From contig CALGZA010000018.1 of the NCBI GenBank assembly GCA_937934595.1, positions 1 through 64,000 of the forward strand: a stretch of DNA of 64,000 nt. The letters are read 5' to 3'. Shown here piece by piece: positions 51,301-60,420 of the stretch. The notes beneath the pieces were generated by a model. It had not been told where the DNA came from, ran no database searches, and worked only from the letters and a program-made list of their open reading frames with translations. The position numbers were made by a program, and so were the translations under genes. Position 1 is the first letter of the stretch. Each line of letters begins with the position of its first letter. The DNA comes from an uncultured Verrucomicrobiales bacterium. Its GTDB lineage: Bacteria > Verrucomicrobiota > Verrucomicrobiia > Verrucomicrobiales > Akkermansiaceae.

Positions 51301-52784
51301 ACCTAGTAAATCAACTTAAAAAAAGAGCTGCAGAACATCCTAACAGAACAGCACTGATTGATAAAAATCATAAAATAAATTATCAAAAACTTTACCAAAA
51401 AGTAAGCCAAGGTGCAGACTTCCTAAAGCATCAAGGCCTATCAAAAGGAAACTGCATACTTCTATTGGAACCAATCAGTATCAATTTATATATCCATCTT
51501 CTAGCTATCTTCCACGCCGGTATGACCGCTATGATCATTGACCCCTCCACTAACAAAAAATCACTCAAACACTGCCTCCAGCTCTCTCCTCCAGATGCAT
51601 TCATCGGTTCACCAAAGGCACATCTACTCCGCCTCCTGCACCCCGAGCTATGGAAAATCAAAAAAAACATACATACCAACAGATGGATTCCTTTCAGCAA
51701 AAAATGGACCTTAAAAAAACAAGCGCGCCATAACCTCACTTCGCCTCAATCAGTAAATCCTACTAGCGCCGCACTCATCACATTCACCAGTGGCAGCACA
51801 GGCATGCCCAAGGCCGCATGCAGAACACATGGATTCCTTCAAGCACAGCATAAAGCACTCTCAGAATCCCTAGACTTTAAAGAAAATGAAGTAGACCTCG
51901 TCACTCTGCCCATCTTTGCCATCGCTAACTTAGCATCAGGCATGACCTCCGTAATTGCAGACACAGACCTCCGCTACCCCGCACGTGCCAATGCTCCAGC
52001 CATCTTGAAACAATGCCAACAACATAAAATCACCCGCTGCGCCGCATCCCCCGCCTTTTTCAAAAAGCTCTTTGATCACTGCCCGCTACCTCCATTTAAA
52101 TCAATCTACACAGGAGGCGCACCAGTATTCCCTCACCTCATCGAAAATATCCAAAACAACCATCCTAATCTAAAAATAGTAACAGTCTACGGCTCCACAG
52201 AAGCAGAACCCATATCGCATATCGCTTGGGATGAAGTGTCAGAAGCAGACCGCTATGCTATGAAAAGCGGTAAAGGATTACTCGTCGGCTCCCCAGTTGC
52301 CGCCACAAAAGTGATGATCTACCAAAAAAATGATGACCAAATAGGTCACATTGCTGTTACTGGTGATCATGTATTAAAAGGATATCTTAATAACAAAGGA
52401 AACGCCGAAACCAAGATACAGCTAAATGACTCAATCTGGCACCTCACTGGGGACATGGGATACCTTGACCAGAAAAACAGGCTTTGGCTAATGGGCCGAG
52501 AATCTGCTACATTTGAAATCGCAGGTAAAAAAATCTACCCCTTCGGAATAGAGTGCGCTGTCATGCACCACCCCATGGTATCTCGCTGCGCTGTTATTCA
52601 GCATGAAAACAGAAACCTCCTTTGCATAGAAACTAACCACACTTGCATCGAAAATATAACCACCCACTTCCCAGAATATAACTACCTAGAATGTATACCA
52701 GTTAACCACATCCCCATGGATAAAAGACATAACGCCAAAGTAGATTACCCCGCCCTCACATCCATGCTAAGTAATACTAATTAA
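51297..52784 (+). CDS. AMP-dependent synthetase/ligase, OleC-like
   Basis: FTSGSTGMPKAACRTHGF; DLVTLPIFAIANLASGMTSVIADTDLRYPARANAPAI; VTVYGSTEAEPISHI; LTGDMGYLDQKNRLWLMGR. Confidence 0.88.
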   Translation: MNLVNQLKKRAAEHPNRTALIDKNHKINYQKLYQKVSQGADFLKHQGLSKGNCILLLEPISINLYIHLLAIFHAGMTAMIIDPSTNKKSLKHCLQLSPPDAFIGSPKAHLLRLLHPELWKIKKNIHTNRWIPFSKKWTLKKQARHNLTSPQSVNPTSAALITFTSGSTGMPKAACRTHGFLQAQHKALSESLDFKENEVDLVTLPIFAIANLASGMTSVIADTDLRYPARANAPAILKQCQQHKITRCAASPAFFKKLFDHCPLPPFKSIYTGGAPVFPHLIENIQNNHPNLKIVTVYGSTEAEPISHIAWDEVSEADRYAMKSGKGLLVGSPVAATKVMIYQKNDDQIGHIAVTGDHVLKGYLNNKGNAETKIQLNDSIWHLTGDMGYLDQKNRLWLMGRESATFEIAGKKIYPFGIECAVMHHPMVSRCAVIQHENRNLLCIETNHTCIENITTHFPEYNYLECIPVNHIPMDKRHNAKVDYPALTSMLSNTN

Positions 52785-53208
52785 CCTCCCTAAAACCTGT
52801 CTTCAGATCAATATTAGCCCGCTGCAAAGCACTATTCAGCATCAAAAAATACTTATACTCCTTCTTCTTATCCTTAATCAAAAGAATAATACGAGGAGCC
52901 CTATCTGTCTCCAAACCATACCACAATGCCTGCCCAATAGCATTCTTCCACTTACTAGCCCACTCCACTTCTATCGCATGATTATCTGTAACTATATCCG
53001 CTCGCCCTCCCTTCACCGTCACCTCCACATCACCTCCTAACTCATCAGCCAATTGTGCGATGTAGTATGCCTCATTTTTATGCTCAGCCTTACCCCCTCC
53101 CACATAATCATCCAGCCATCCTGTCTTCGTCTTCACAAAAAACAGCACCACCCCAATAAGACCCAACTTAACAATAAGCTTTAATTTCCAATTTCTTTTT
53201 TTAGACAT
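52777..53208 (-). CDS. Membrane-anchored small protein with possible PD-(D/E)XK-like motif
   Basis: N-terminal TM; GGRADIVTDNHAIEVEWASKWKNAIGQALWYGLETDRAPRIILLI. Confidence 0.5.
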   Translation of the reverse strand: MSKKRNWKLKLIVKLGLIGVVLFFVKTKTGWLDDYVGGGKAEHKNEAYYIAQLADELGGDVEVTVKGGRADIVTDNHAIEVEWASKWKNAIGQALWYGLETDRAPRIILLIKDKKKEYKYFLMLNSALQRANIDLKTGFREVN

Positions 53209-53300
53209 TTATCAAACAACATACATAATTTCATTCCACTCAAATAACGATAATTATCTTTTTATTTGGTAAAGATTAAACTTTTGATAACCTTACACCC

Positions 53301-54194
53301 ATGAAATGCAGTATTCTCAGTAATATCAAAAATACATGGAGGCGCCTTTGCCGCAGCATGATCAACTGGTGGAAACACGAGCACGCTGATACCGCCGCAT
53401 CTCTCGCTTTCTACTCACTTATCTCTCTCGTACCCATCCTCATCACAGGCATTTCTGTCGCCGCATGGCTAGTCGATGAAGAAACCGCAAAAAGAAGCCT
53501 CCTAGAAGGCACCAACAACATCGCCGGATCCAACGTAGCAAACTACTTCGCATCTCTCCTCGGCCAGAATATACGCTGGGTTGGCAGCGGTTTCTCACCT
53601 ATCCTCGGTGGCTTACTCCTCCTGTACGCAGCCACTAAAGTCATCGCCGAACTACGCAGGTGTCTAGGCACCATTTTTGGCTCCGATGAATTCACAGGTA
53701 AGAAACGAGCACTCGAAACACTCACTGACCGTGGAGTCGCCTTCGTATTATTACTATTCCTCGGCGGCTTCATTGCTTGCTCAGTCATAGTCGAAACAAT
53801 GCTCAGAGTCGCCCTCAGCGCTGCAGAAGGAGGAGAAATCCTTATCTGGATCACTACAGTCATCGCTCCCATACTCACCTTCTTCGCCATGGTCCTTCTA
53901 GCAGCCGTCGCCATGAGATGGCTACCACAGCGACCACCTAAATTCTCCGAAGCCCTCAGAGGCGGAATAGTCAGCGCCATTCTCTTAGTCATCCTGAAAC
54001 TCGGCCTAGCAATGGTCCTAAAACACGCAAACGTAGGCAGCTACTACGGCTCCGCCATCACACTCGTGCTAGTCCTATTCTGGATCTATTTCGCTATGCA
54101 AGCCTTCCTCTTTGGCGCAGAATATGTCGCCGAACTCGTCAGAGAACGTGTAAAACGTAATCTTAACAACTCAAAAAATAACCGACAAACCTAG
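53301..54194 (+). CDS. YihY/virulence factor BrkB family membrane protein
   Basis: HEHADTAASLAFYSLISLVPILITGISVA...GSYYGSAITLVLVLFWIYFAMQAFLFGAEYV. Confidence 0.93.
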   Translation: MKCSILSNIKNTWRRLCRSMINWWKHEHADTAASLAFYSLISLVPILITGISVAAWLVDEETAKRSLLEGTNNIAGSNVANYFASLLGQNIRWVGSGFSPILGGLLLLYAATKVIAELRRCLGTIFGSDEFTGKKRALETLTDRGVAFVLLLFLGGFIACSVIVETMLRVALSAAEGGEILIWITTVIAPILTFFAMVLLAAVAMRWLPQRPPKFSEALRGGIVSAILLVILKLGLAMVLKHANVGSYYGSAITLVLVLFWIYFAMQAFLFGAEYVAELVRERVKRNLNNSKNNRQT

Positions 54195-54552
54195 CCACAT
54201 CTCAAGACTAACTCATGTTGAATCCCTTACCTTTAAAGCGCAGCTAAATTTAAAGTCACAAGAACTAAGCCATGACATCCCCACACTCATCCTTAGACTA
54301 TCTTTTTCATTTAGCGGCAGAATCACCTCTGCATGAGGAACAAAAAACGCTCCGTTAATGGTTACAGATACACTTTAATGATTTTCTCAAGCGTATTAGT
54401 GACCCAAATAGCTTAATTCGTGTCTCCAAGATCAATTCCAATGAACACAGCGGCTTGAGTCCCTCAATGTATTTTTAGTTACCATATCAAGGTAGAATCT
54501 CAGATCACAGAAGTAACCTCAACTACCCTCTCATTCTATCTTGTTCGGCATT

Positions 54553-54990
54553 TTATTGGGTTAGCAACTGTTTGGTAATCGACATTAACTCCCCTCTTTC
54601 TCGATTACAACTCAGATAATTCATGCACTTCACATAATCTAGGAAATCAAGAATAGCATCTCTATGCACTTCTTCTTTAATAATGGCATGAGCTCTTCCT
54701 AACAGAAGTAATAAATGGCTAATTCCTCCAGGTCTTTCTTCTAAAGCTATTCGGCATAATCCAGGGATGAAATATACATAGCCTTCGTCTGTGATCATAG
54801 AAAAGTAATCAAAACCAATTCGATCACCAATATCGTCCAACTCAATATTAGTAGGATTCAGAGCTTCCAAATACTTCTGGGCTTCCAGACATTCAGAACC
54901 ATGATTAGGATCACGAATAAGTTTTCTTACGCCATCGGCTGAAAAAGCTTTGTTGATCTTTTCTAGTTCAAACGTATCACTTTCATTCAT
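54553..54990 (-). CDS. Hypothetical protein
   Basis: 145 aa intact ORF in the accessory island. Confidence 0.5.
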   Translation of the reverse strand: MNESDTFELEKINKAFSADGVRKLIRDPNHGSECLEAQKYLEALNPTNIELDDIGDRIGFDYFSMITDEGYVYFIPGLCRIALEERPGGISHLLLLLGRAHAIIKEEVHRDAILDFLDYVKCMNYLSCNRERGELMSITKQLLTQ

Positions 54991-55002
54991 GGCATATTTT
55001 TA

Positions 55003-55103
55003 GGCTAACGTAAAGTACACCTACCCTAACAAGGAGGCGAACTGTAATACTGAGTTGAGGTTATAATTATCATAAAATTCTGGGCTAAAATGGCGTATTA
55101 GGC
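55003..55103. repeat. Noncoding repeat copy A (cassette-site-like)
   Basis: ggctaacgt...gaggcgaactgtaatactgagttgaggttataattat...tagc-like...tggcgtattaggc; homologous to 56607..56702. Confidence 0.5.
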
Positions 55104-55208
55104 TTAGGTGAGACGTCTTTGTTCTGCAAGTTTAGTTTATTTCATCGGTTAAGGTTTCATATACTAAAGGTTGACTATCTTTAGAAAAAAATCGCTTTAT
55201 TGCTTGGC

Positions 55209-55532
55209 CTAATTGGCAACCAAAATACGTGAAAAACATAGTATAGATAAATTGATCCATATTAAGTTATTCTCTAAAATCAGGACGCCATTGTGTATAT
55301 TGATCTCAATACTTAAAATATTAATTCCACTATAAACTGCAAACAAAATAAATAATATTGAAACTAATGTTACTGATGTAATAAGGGAATACGCATAGTT
55401 CTTAATGATCAGACTTACAAGCAAGCCCATCAAGAATGGAATACTTCCAAGTATAGCGCCACCCATAATTATTATTGGTAGTAATAATAAGGATAGTATT
55501 TTACGGGTATTCATTTTTAGCAGAACTTTCAA
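55209..55532 (-). CDS. Hypothetical membrane protein
   Basis: 107 aa, multiple hydrophobic segments. Confidence 0.4.
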   Translation of the reverse strand: MKVLLKMNTRKILSLLLLPIIIMGGAILGSIPFLMGLLVSLIIKNYAYSLITSVTLVSILFILFAVYSGINILSIEINIHNGVLILENNLIWINLSILCFSRILVAN

Positions 55533-55685
55533 GTTCTCTGGCGGCTAACTCGAATTCCCGAGAAGCTCTGTCTCCGGAGAGACATTCACAAATTACAGAT
55601 TCACTTCGCAAACTCAAAACGCTGTTAGCCGTCGAGAGCAGCCGCTTGTTCGGCAAGCTCATCTAGCAGGTTCCTTTTCACCTTT

Positions 55686-56480
55686 CTATTTTACAATCCA
55701 CCACTTTCCCTCGCTAAGCTTCATGTCGAATCCAAATGGAAGGCCTGATGCCGGTTTCTGAGCATTGAGAAGCGAGACGTCTGCTTGAATGCCGTTGTCT
55801 TTGAACTTGATTTGGATTTTTGGATCTCTGGGCAACGGGGGCATTCCTTTTTCCATCTCTTTCTTAATCTCATCGCGCTCCGCAGAGATGATGTATTTGG
55901 CAGCTTCGTTCACATTTTTGTTCGCGAGAGCCGTGATGAATGCCTTTGCAACTACTTCCAGATCCGCTGTCAGGTTGTTCTCGCCGCCGATATTGGCATC
56001 AACCTCTTCTGCTAACTGCTGATCGATTTTTTTGAGGACCTCTTCCGCTGCCTTACGGAATGCCGGATTATCATCGTTCTCCATTGTTTTGCTGAGGGAG
56101 ATGATGGCCTTGGTTTGCCGTTCAACTTTCCAGAGCGTGTAGGCAGACTGAATACGAATGTAGCTGTCCTTGTGGTCAAGTGCCTTGGTCAAAGCTGGAA
56201 CGGCGCTCTTCGCGTCCGGTCCAAGTTCCTGAAGCCTTTGGAAGGCCATCGCCTTGCCCGCCCCGTCAGCGTTAGACTCGGTCATTTGACGGATGCATTG
56301 CTCAATGAGCTTTTTCTTGGGCTCGGTGAAAGTAGTTTCCGCCTTACCGCCGCTGATGCAGAGAAAGATTATGGCAGTCGTTAGCGTGGCCGTGGGCAAT
56401 ACGGCGACTAGATTTTTGATTTTGCTGGTGCGTTTCATTGTTTGATTATCGTTTTGTAAGCCATGGTAATTCCTTTTCAT
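55686..56480 (-). CDS. HEAT-repeat-containing secreted protein
   Basis: AMAFQRLQELGPDAKSAVPALTKALDHKDSYIRIQSAYTLWKVERQTKAIISLSKTMEND. Confidence 0.75.
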   Translation of the reverse strand: MKRNYHGLQNDNQTMKRTSKIKNLVAVLPTATLTTAIIFLCISGGKAETTFTEPKKKLIEQCIRQMTESNADGAGKAMAFQRLQELGPDAKSAVPALTKALDHKDSYIRIQSAYTLWKVERQTKAIISLSKTMENDDNPAFRKAAEEVLKKIDQQLAEEVDANIGGENNLTADLEVVAKAFITALANKNVNEAAKYIISAERDEIKKEMEKGMPPLPRDPKIQIKFKDNGIQADVSLLNAQKPASGLPFGFDMKLSEGKWWIVK

Positions 56481-56606
56481 GACGCTTAAGTATGGCGAAA
56501 TTCCTGACTATTTAAAATCGATAAATTTCATCTAAACATCAAGAAAATCAATAAATGAACCCGCATGTAATGGCGTGCTAGGCGCGACATCTTGATTAGT
56601 TGTCGA

Positions 56607-56702
56607 GCCGAACGTGATAGCATAGCCACCACCTACGGGGAGCGAACTCTGCTACTGAGTTAAGGGTTATAGTTGTGTGTTAACTTGGCTAGAAAGGCGC
56701 CG
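56607..56702. repeat. Noncoding repeat copy B (cassette-site-like)
   Basis: gccgaacgt...gagcgaactctgctactgagttaagggttatagttgt...ggctagaaaggcgcc; homologous to copy A. Confidence 0.5.
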
Positions 56703-56799
56703 CAGGTGGTTGGTCTACTGCGACTTCCATGAGAAGGTTTGTCTAGTGATTCTTTTGATTTTTATTTACTCATAGATTACATCCCCAGATAACTGGAGT

Positions 56800-56840
56800 C
56801 AAGCGGACATCCGCTTGGCCGGGTTTGGGCTGGCAAGCCC
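56800..56840. repeat. Tandem perfect palindromes (REP-like)
   Basis: CAAGCGGA-CA-TCCGCTTG (56800-56817) then GGGCT-GGCA-AGCCC (56827-56840). Confidence 0.65.
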
Positions 56841-57253
56841 ATGGTTAGTGGTTAATACTTCTGTCAGTAGTTGAACAACGGAATCGGGCTTCCATACGCA
56901 GTCTAGGGTGTGAAGATCTTTAGAGTCTTCGTTGCACGATTGATTCCGGTTTTTTTATTGTTGGTTTAATAAAAAGTTGAGGGCTGCTATCTTGTTGTCG
57001 CACTCTGGGATGCCTTCGCAGTATCGCAGTCACCTCTGAAATCTTGTTTGTGAATTTGGTTGTTCATTGTAATAAAAATGATCGTTATCTCTGTCTCTAG
57101 CCCGCTCGTTTCTTGGCGTTTTTCCATGGCTCGTAATCACATTCATGGTTGTTGGTTGTATTTTGGTTGTTTTCAAAGCCATGCTAAAGCTTGGTAAACA
57201 ATCAGCCAACAGCCTATTTTAACGATCTATGGGACACTTCCTAATCTTCAACA

Positions 57254-57811
57254 TTAAGAACTATTTCTTCTCGCATTTGAAATGCTTTTAGTTTCGTCTC
57301 GCCACCATACTTCAGTACTACCTATCTGCCCTAAAGTATAAATATTAGAATCTATATTATTATCTTTAATCCAACCTTCTGAAATCCAGTCTTTAGGATG
57401 CCAATACCTCAAATTAACTAGGCCTACTATACTCAAAGAAATAGTTTTTCCTTCTCTTGATAAAGGCTTAATGAAAATATTAGATTCTAGATTAGGATCT
57501 ATACTTAAGTATTTAGACTGAAGAAAATCCTTGTAGAAAACAGCTTTGACACTAAGAGTAGAGCCCACATCAAACTCTCTATCAAACACCAATAATAAAT
57601 GCGTAAGGGTTGGTTTAGAAGGACTAATTATTGAGGACTTAGAATGAGTTACTATTTTAATCACTCTATTTTTTCCACCTTTGAGTATTCTAGGTTCAGT
57701 ATTATTGTATACAACATTAACTCCATTGAAATATAAAACTTCACGCCCAGAATTTGCGTTTAATTTTATAATATATACAGATAATATAAAAATAAATGAA
57801 ACAAGAGTCAT
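57254..57811 (-). CDS. Hypothetical protein, single N-terminal TM/signal
   Basis: 185 aa ORF, no recognised domain. Confidence 0.45.
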   Translation of the reverse strand: MTLVSFIFILSVYIIKLNANSGREVLYFNGVNVVYNNTEPRILKGGKNRVIKIVTHSKSSIISPSKPTLTHLLLVFDREFDVGSTLSVKAVFYKDFLQSKYLSIDPNLESNIFIKPLSREGKTISLSIVGLVNLRYWHPKDWISEGWIKDNNIDSNIYTLGQIGSTEVWWRDETKSISNARRNSS

Positions 57812-57917
57812 AATAAAATATTTTTTTTATTCAATTTACTCAATATTGGGTGATCTAACATCTTCATTTCTTATTTGAGTATCTCATAGCCAACCTCTCA
57901 TGTCAGCTAATAATCTA

Positions 57918-58490
57918 CTACCCCAACTTTGAACAATTATTAACCCCAATCATATAATACCATTGCATCTTGAACTTGCTGCCTTGTTTGACGCGGGCGA
58001 CTACGGCATTGAGGCGAGACGGGTGGCTCATGATGGCGGCTGGGATCACGGCTTGCCCTGCACGGTGCAGGTGCTCTGAGCATTCGCTGCTTCCCCACCA
58101 GATAAGGGCATCGCGTCTAATCCATTCAAAGTAGATGACGCGGCGTCCCAGCGCATCATAGCGGTAGCTGACGGTGCATCTGCCAGCTTTGATGGTTCTG
58201 ATACGCTTGTCCACGTCGTAAGTCATTGTGTATCTTTCATTATTGATGTAGTAGCCAGTCAAGTTCCCTTTTGTATTGTGCTTGCTGGCTTTGCCATAGA
58301 GCTTAGTCATTTGGGCACTTGCATTGTAGGTGTCTGCACCTACGCCAGTGAGAGTATTTCCTTCGGTGAAGTAGCAGCATGGACTGCAGGTGGCGATGAA
58401 GCTGGAATACACGTCGTAGTCGTGCTCGCTATGGATTTCTGAGTGTTTCTCAAAATATTGCTTGTCTAATAATTTTGTTAAAAGTAGCAA
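57918..58490 (-). pseudogene. RHS/YD-repeat protein fragment
   Basis: TKGNLTGYYINNERYTMTYDVDKRIRTIKAGRCTVSYRYDALGRRVIYFEW: YD repeats with no full-length shell. Confidence 0.65.
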
Positions 58491-58557
58491 GACTACAACA
58501 GCTCAACTTCCAGCATAAAGAAGTGCTAAGGTAAGCGCATAATGTGTATGCGAGTGG

Positions 58558-58900
58558 CCTATATCTCAGCGCTGTGCCATCTATGGCAATAAGTTACTCA
58601 GCTAGCATGAGGTTAAAATCTCTAACAAATGCTATGAAAAAGTTATTAAATCCTCTATAGCCGAGAGCCTTAGAGGTTCTCCAAAACGTGTCATCACTAG
58701 GCACTCCTTTAGGCTATTTAAGAGATTTGTTGAGCCATTGTTCTTCAGGCTTCGTAAATCTCTCCATAGCTTCAAACTCTTCACATTGTCAGATAGTAGC
58801 AGCTAAGGCGATGAATATGATTTCATCAAAAATAATGTCTTTTAGCCCTCCCATCTTCTGGATCAGATAGGATTTCGAATATTTTGATTGAAGGAGAAAT
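58558..58900 (-). pseudogene. ISAs1-family transposase N-terminal remnant
   Basis: Minus-strand frames give GFLLQSKYFEILSDPEDGRAKRHYF, DEIIFIALAATI*QCEEFEAMERFTKPEEQWLNKSLK*PKGVPSDDTFWR, then LIAIDGTALR; parallels the 8834..9517 transposase, with stops and a frameshift. Confidence 0.75.
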
Positions 58901-59089
58901 CCACCAGTGAGATTGTTAGATTTAGTATTTTTTGAGCCATTCAGCTCACATACATCAATGTGTTCGTCGGTACAAGGATAATTTTCTAGTATTTCAAAAT
59001 GAGATAACCTTGAACCATATCTATTTATACTCCAGGGACTCTTGACCCACAGTCGTTTAGTGCTACACTCTTCAGCAACACACTATTTT

Positions 59090-59302
59090 ATGGAAAAATT
59101 TTACATCATAACAGGTATCATAGTTGCCGTTCTTCTCACCATATGGTGGATCTACAAAGCAATTCGCAGATCACTATGCTGCGGCACATGTGGCTGTAAC
59201 CTCATCTCAGAAAAAGAAAAAAAGAAAATGCTCGCGCGCCGTGAAAAAAAACTACTCAGAAAAAACAAAAACTGTAGCTCATGCCCTAAAAATCAAGGCT
59301 AA
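59090..59302 (+). CDS. Small Cys-rich single-TM protein
   Basis: MEKFYIITGIIVAVLLTIWWIYKAIRRSLCCGTCGCNL...NCSSCPKNQG; start 59090 preferred over 59042. Confidence 0.5.
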   Translation: MEKFYIITGIIVAVLLTIWWIYKAIRRSLCCGTCGCNLISEKEKKKMLARREKKLLRKNKNCSSCPKNQG

Positions 59303-59327
59303 TAATCAAGCTCACTCCCAAACACCA

Positions 59328-59358
59328 AAATCTAGAGCCATCCTATAACTCTAGATTT
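59328..59358 (-). terminator. Rho-independent terminator of bioB
   Basis: AAATCTAGAG...CTCTAGATTT perfect 10-bp stem; minus-strand stem ends in a T-run. Confidence 0.6.
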
Positions 59359-59380
59359 CTAAACCTTAAGACCAACCCGC

Positions 59381-60382
59381 CTACTCAGCAGGACAACAAG
59401 GTGATAACGCCTTATCACACTCTCTCACAGGCGCCGCCATATTAGGATTAGGCTGCTTAGCAGACAGACCCAACTGGCTGATCAAATTAAGATCTTTCTG
59501 AACACTAGGATTAGAAGCTGTAAGTAGCTTATCACCATAAAATATAGAGTTTGCACCAGCAAAGAAACACAAAGCCTGCCCCTCCTCAGATATCTGTGTC
59601 CTGCCAGCAGATAGCCTCACCTTCGCCTTCGGAACCGCTATACGTGCTATGGCTACCATCCTAACAACATCAAAAATAGTAACCGGATCAGAACCCTCTA
59701 AAGGCGTACCTGGCATCGGCATCAGCGAGTTTATCGGCACAGATTCAGGTTGTGGATTGAACTCAGAAATAACCTCTATCATTTTAAGCCGATCATCATC
59801 AGTCTCACCAAGCCCCAAAATCCCACCACAACAGATAGACATACCCGCATCTTGTGCGTTGCGTATCGTAGCTAACCGATCATCATATGTATGCGTAGTT
59901 ACAATATTAGGATAATGCTCCCTAGAAGTATCTAAATTATGATTATAAGCCGTCACTCCAGCCTCCTTAAGAATAACTGCCTCCTCTACTCCTAATTCAC
60001 CAAGTGTCACACACACCTCCATTCCCAGCGTCGAAACATCACGAATGGTATCCACCACCTGATCAAACCTCTTAGTACCCTTTCGCACTCCACGCCATGC
60101 AGCACCCATACAAAATCGCGTTGATCCACTATCCTTAGCTACCTGAGCACGCTTCATTATCTCCTCCTTCTCCATCAGACGCTCTACCTGAATACCAGAA
60201 TTGTGCCTCGAGGACTGAGCACAGTATGAACAATCTTCTGAACATCCACCAGTCTTAATAGACAGTAAAGTACAGAGCTGTATCTCATTATCACTCCAGT
60301 TCGCATCATGAACTTCTCTGGATTTCTTAATGAGGTCGAAAAGAGGTAAATCAAACAGGGCTTTCAGCTGGTCAAATTTCAT
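59381..60382 (-). CDS. bioB: Biotin synthase
   Basis: LLSIKTGGCSEDCSYCAQSSRHNSGI (CxxxCxxC), YNHNLDTSREHYPNIVTTHTYDDRL. Confidence 0.98.
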   Translation of the reverse strand: MKFDQLKALFDLPLFDLIKKSREVHDANWSDNEIQLCTLLSIKTGGCSEDCSYCAQSSRHNSGIQVERLMEKEEIMKRAQVAKDSGSTRFCMGAAWRGVRKGTKRFDQVVDTIRDVSTLGMEVCVTLGELGVEEAVILKEAGVTAYNHNLDTSREHYPNIVTTHTYDDRLATIRNAQDAGMSICCGGILGLGETDDDRLKMIEVISEFNPQPESVPINSLMPMPGTPLEGSDPVTIFDVVRMVAIARIAVPKAKVRLSAGRTQISEEGQALCFFAGANSIFYGDKLLTASNPSVQKDLNLISQLGLSAKQPNPNMAAPVRECDKALSPCCPAE

Positions 60383-60420
60383 AAAAATAAGGAATTAAAT
60401 ATATAAATAGTAAAGTGGTT

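Noticed and set aside
54200-54550. Possible decayed coding sequence downstream of the BrkB gene
   Set aside because: All frames are broken and no family could be recognised, so no feature is claimed.
55475-56384. Plus-strand ORFs 55475..55666, 55785..56015, 55789..56022, 56115..56384
   Set aside because: The last three are antisense to the HEAT-repeat gene. The first covers an intergenic, possibly recombination-site-like sequence and resembles no protein.
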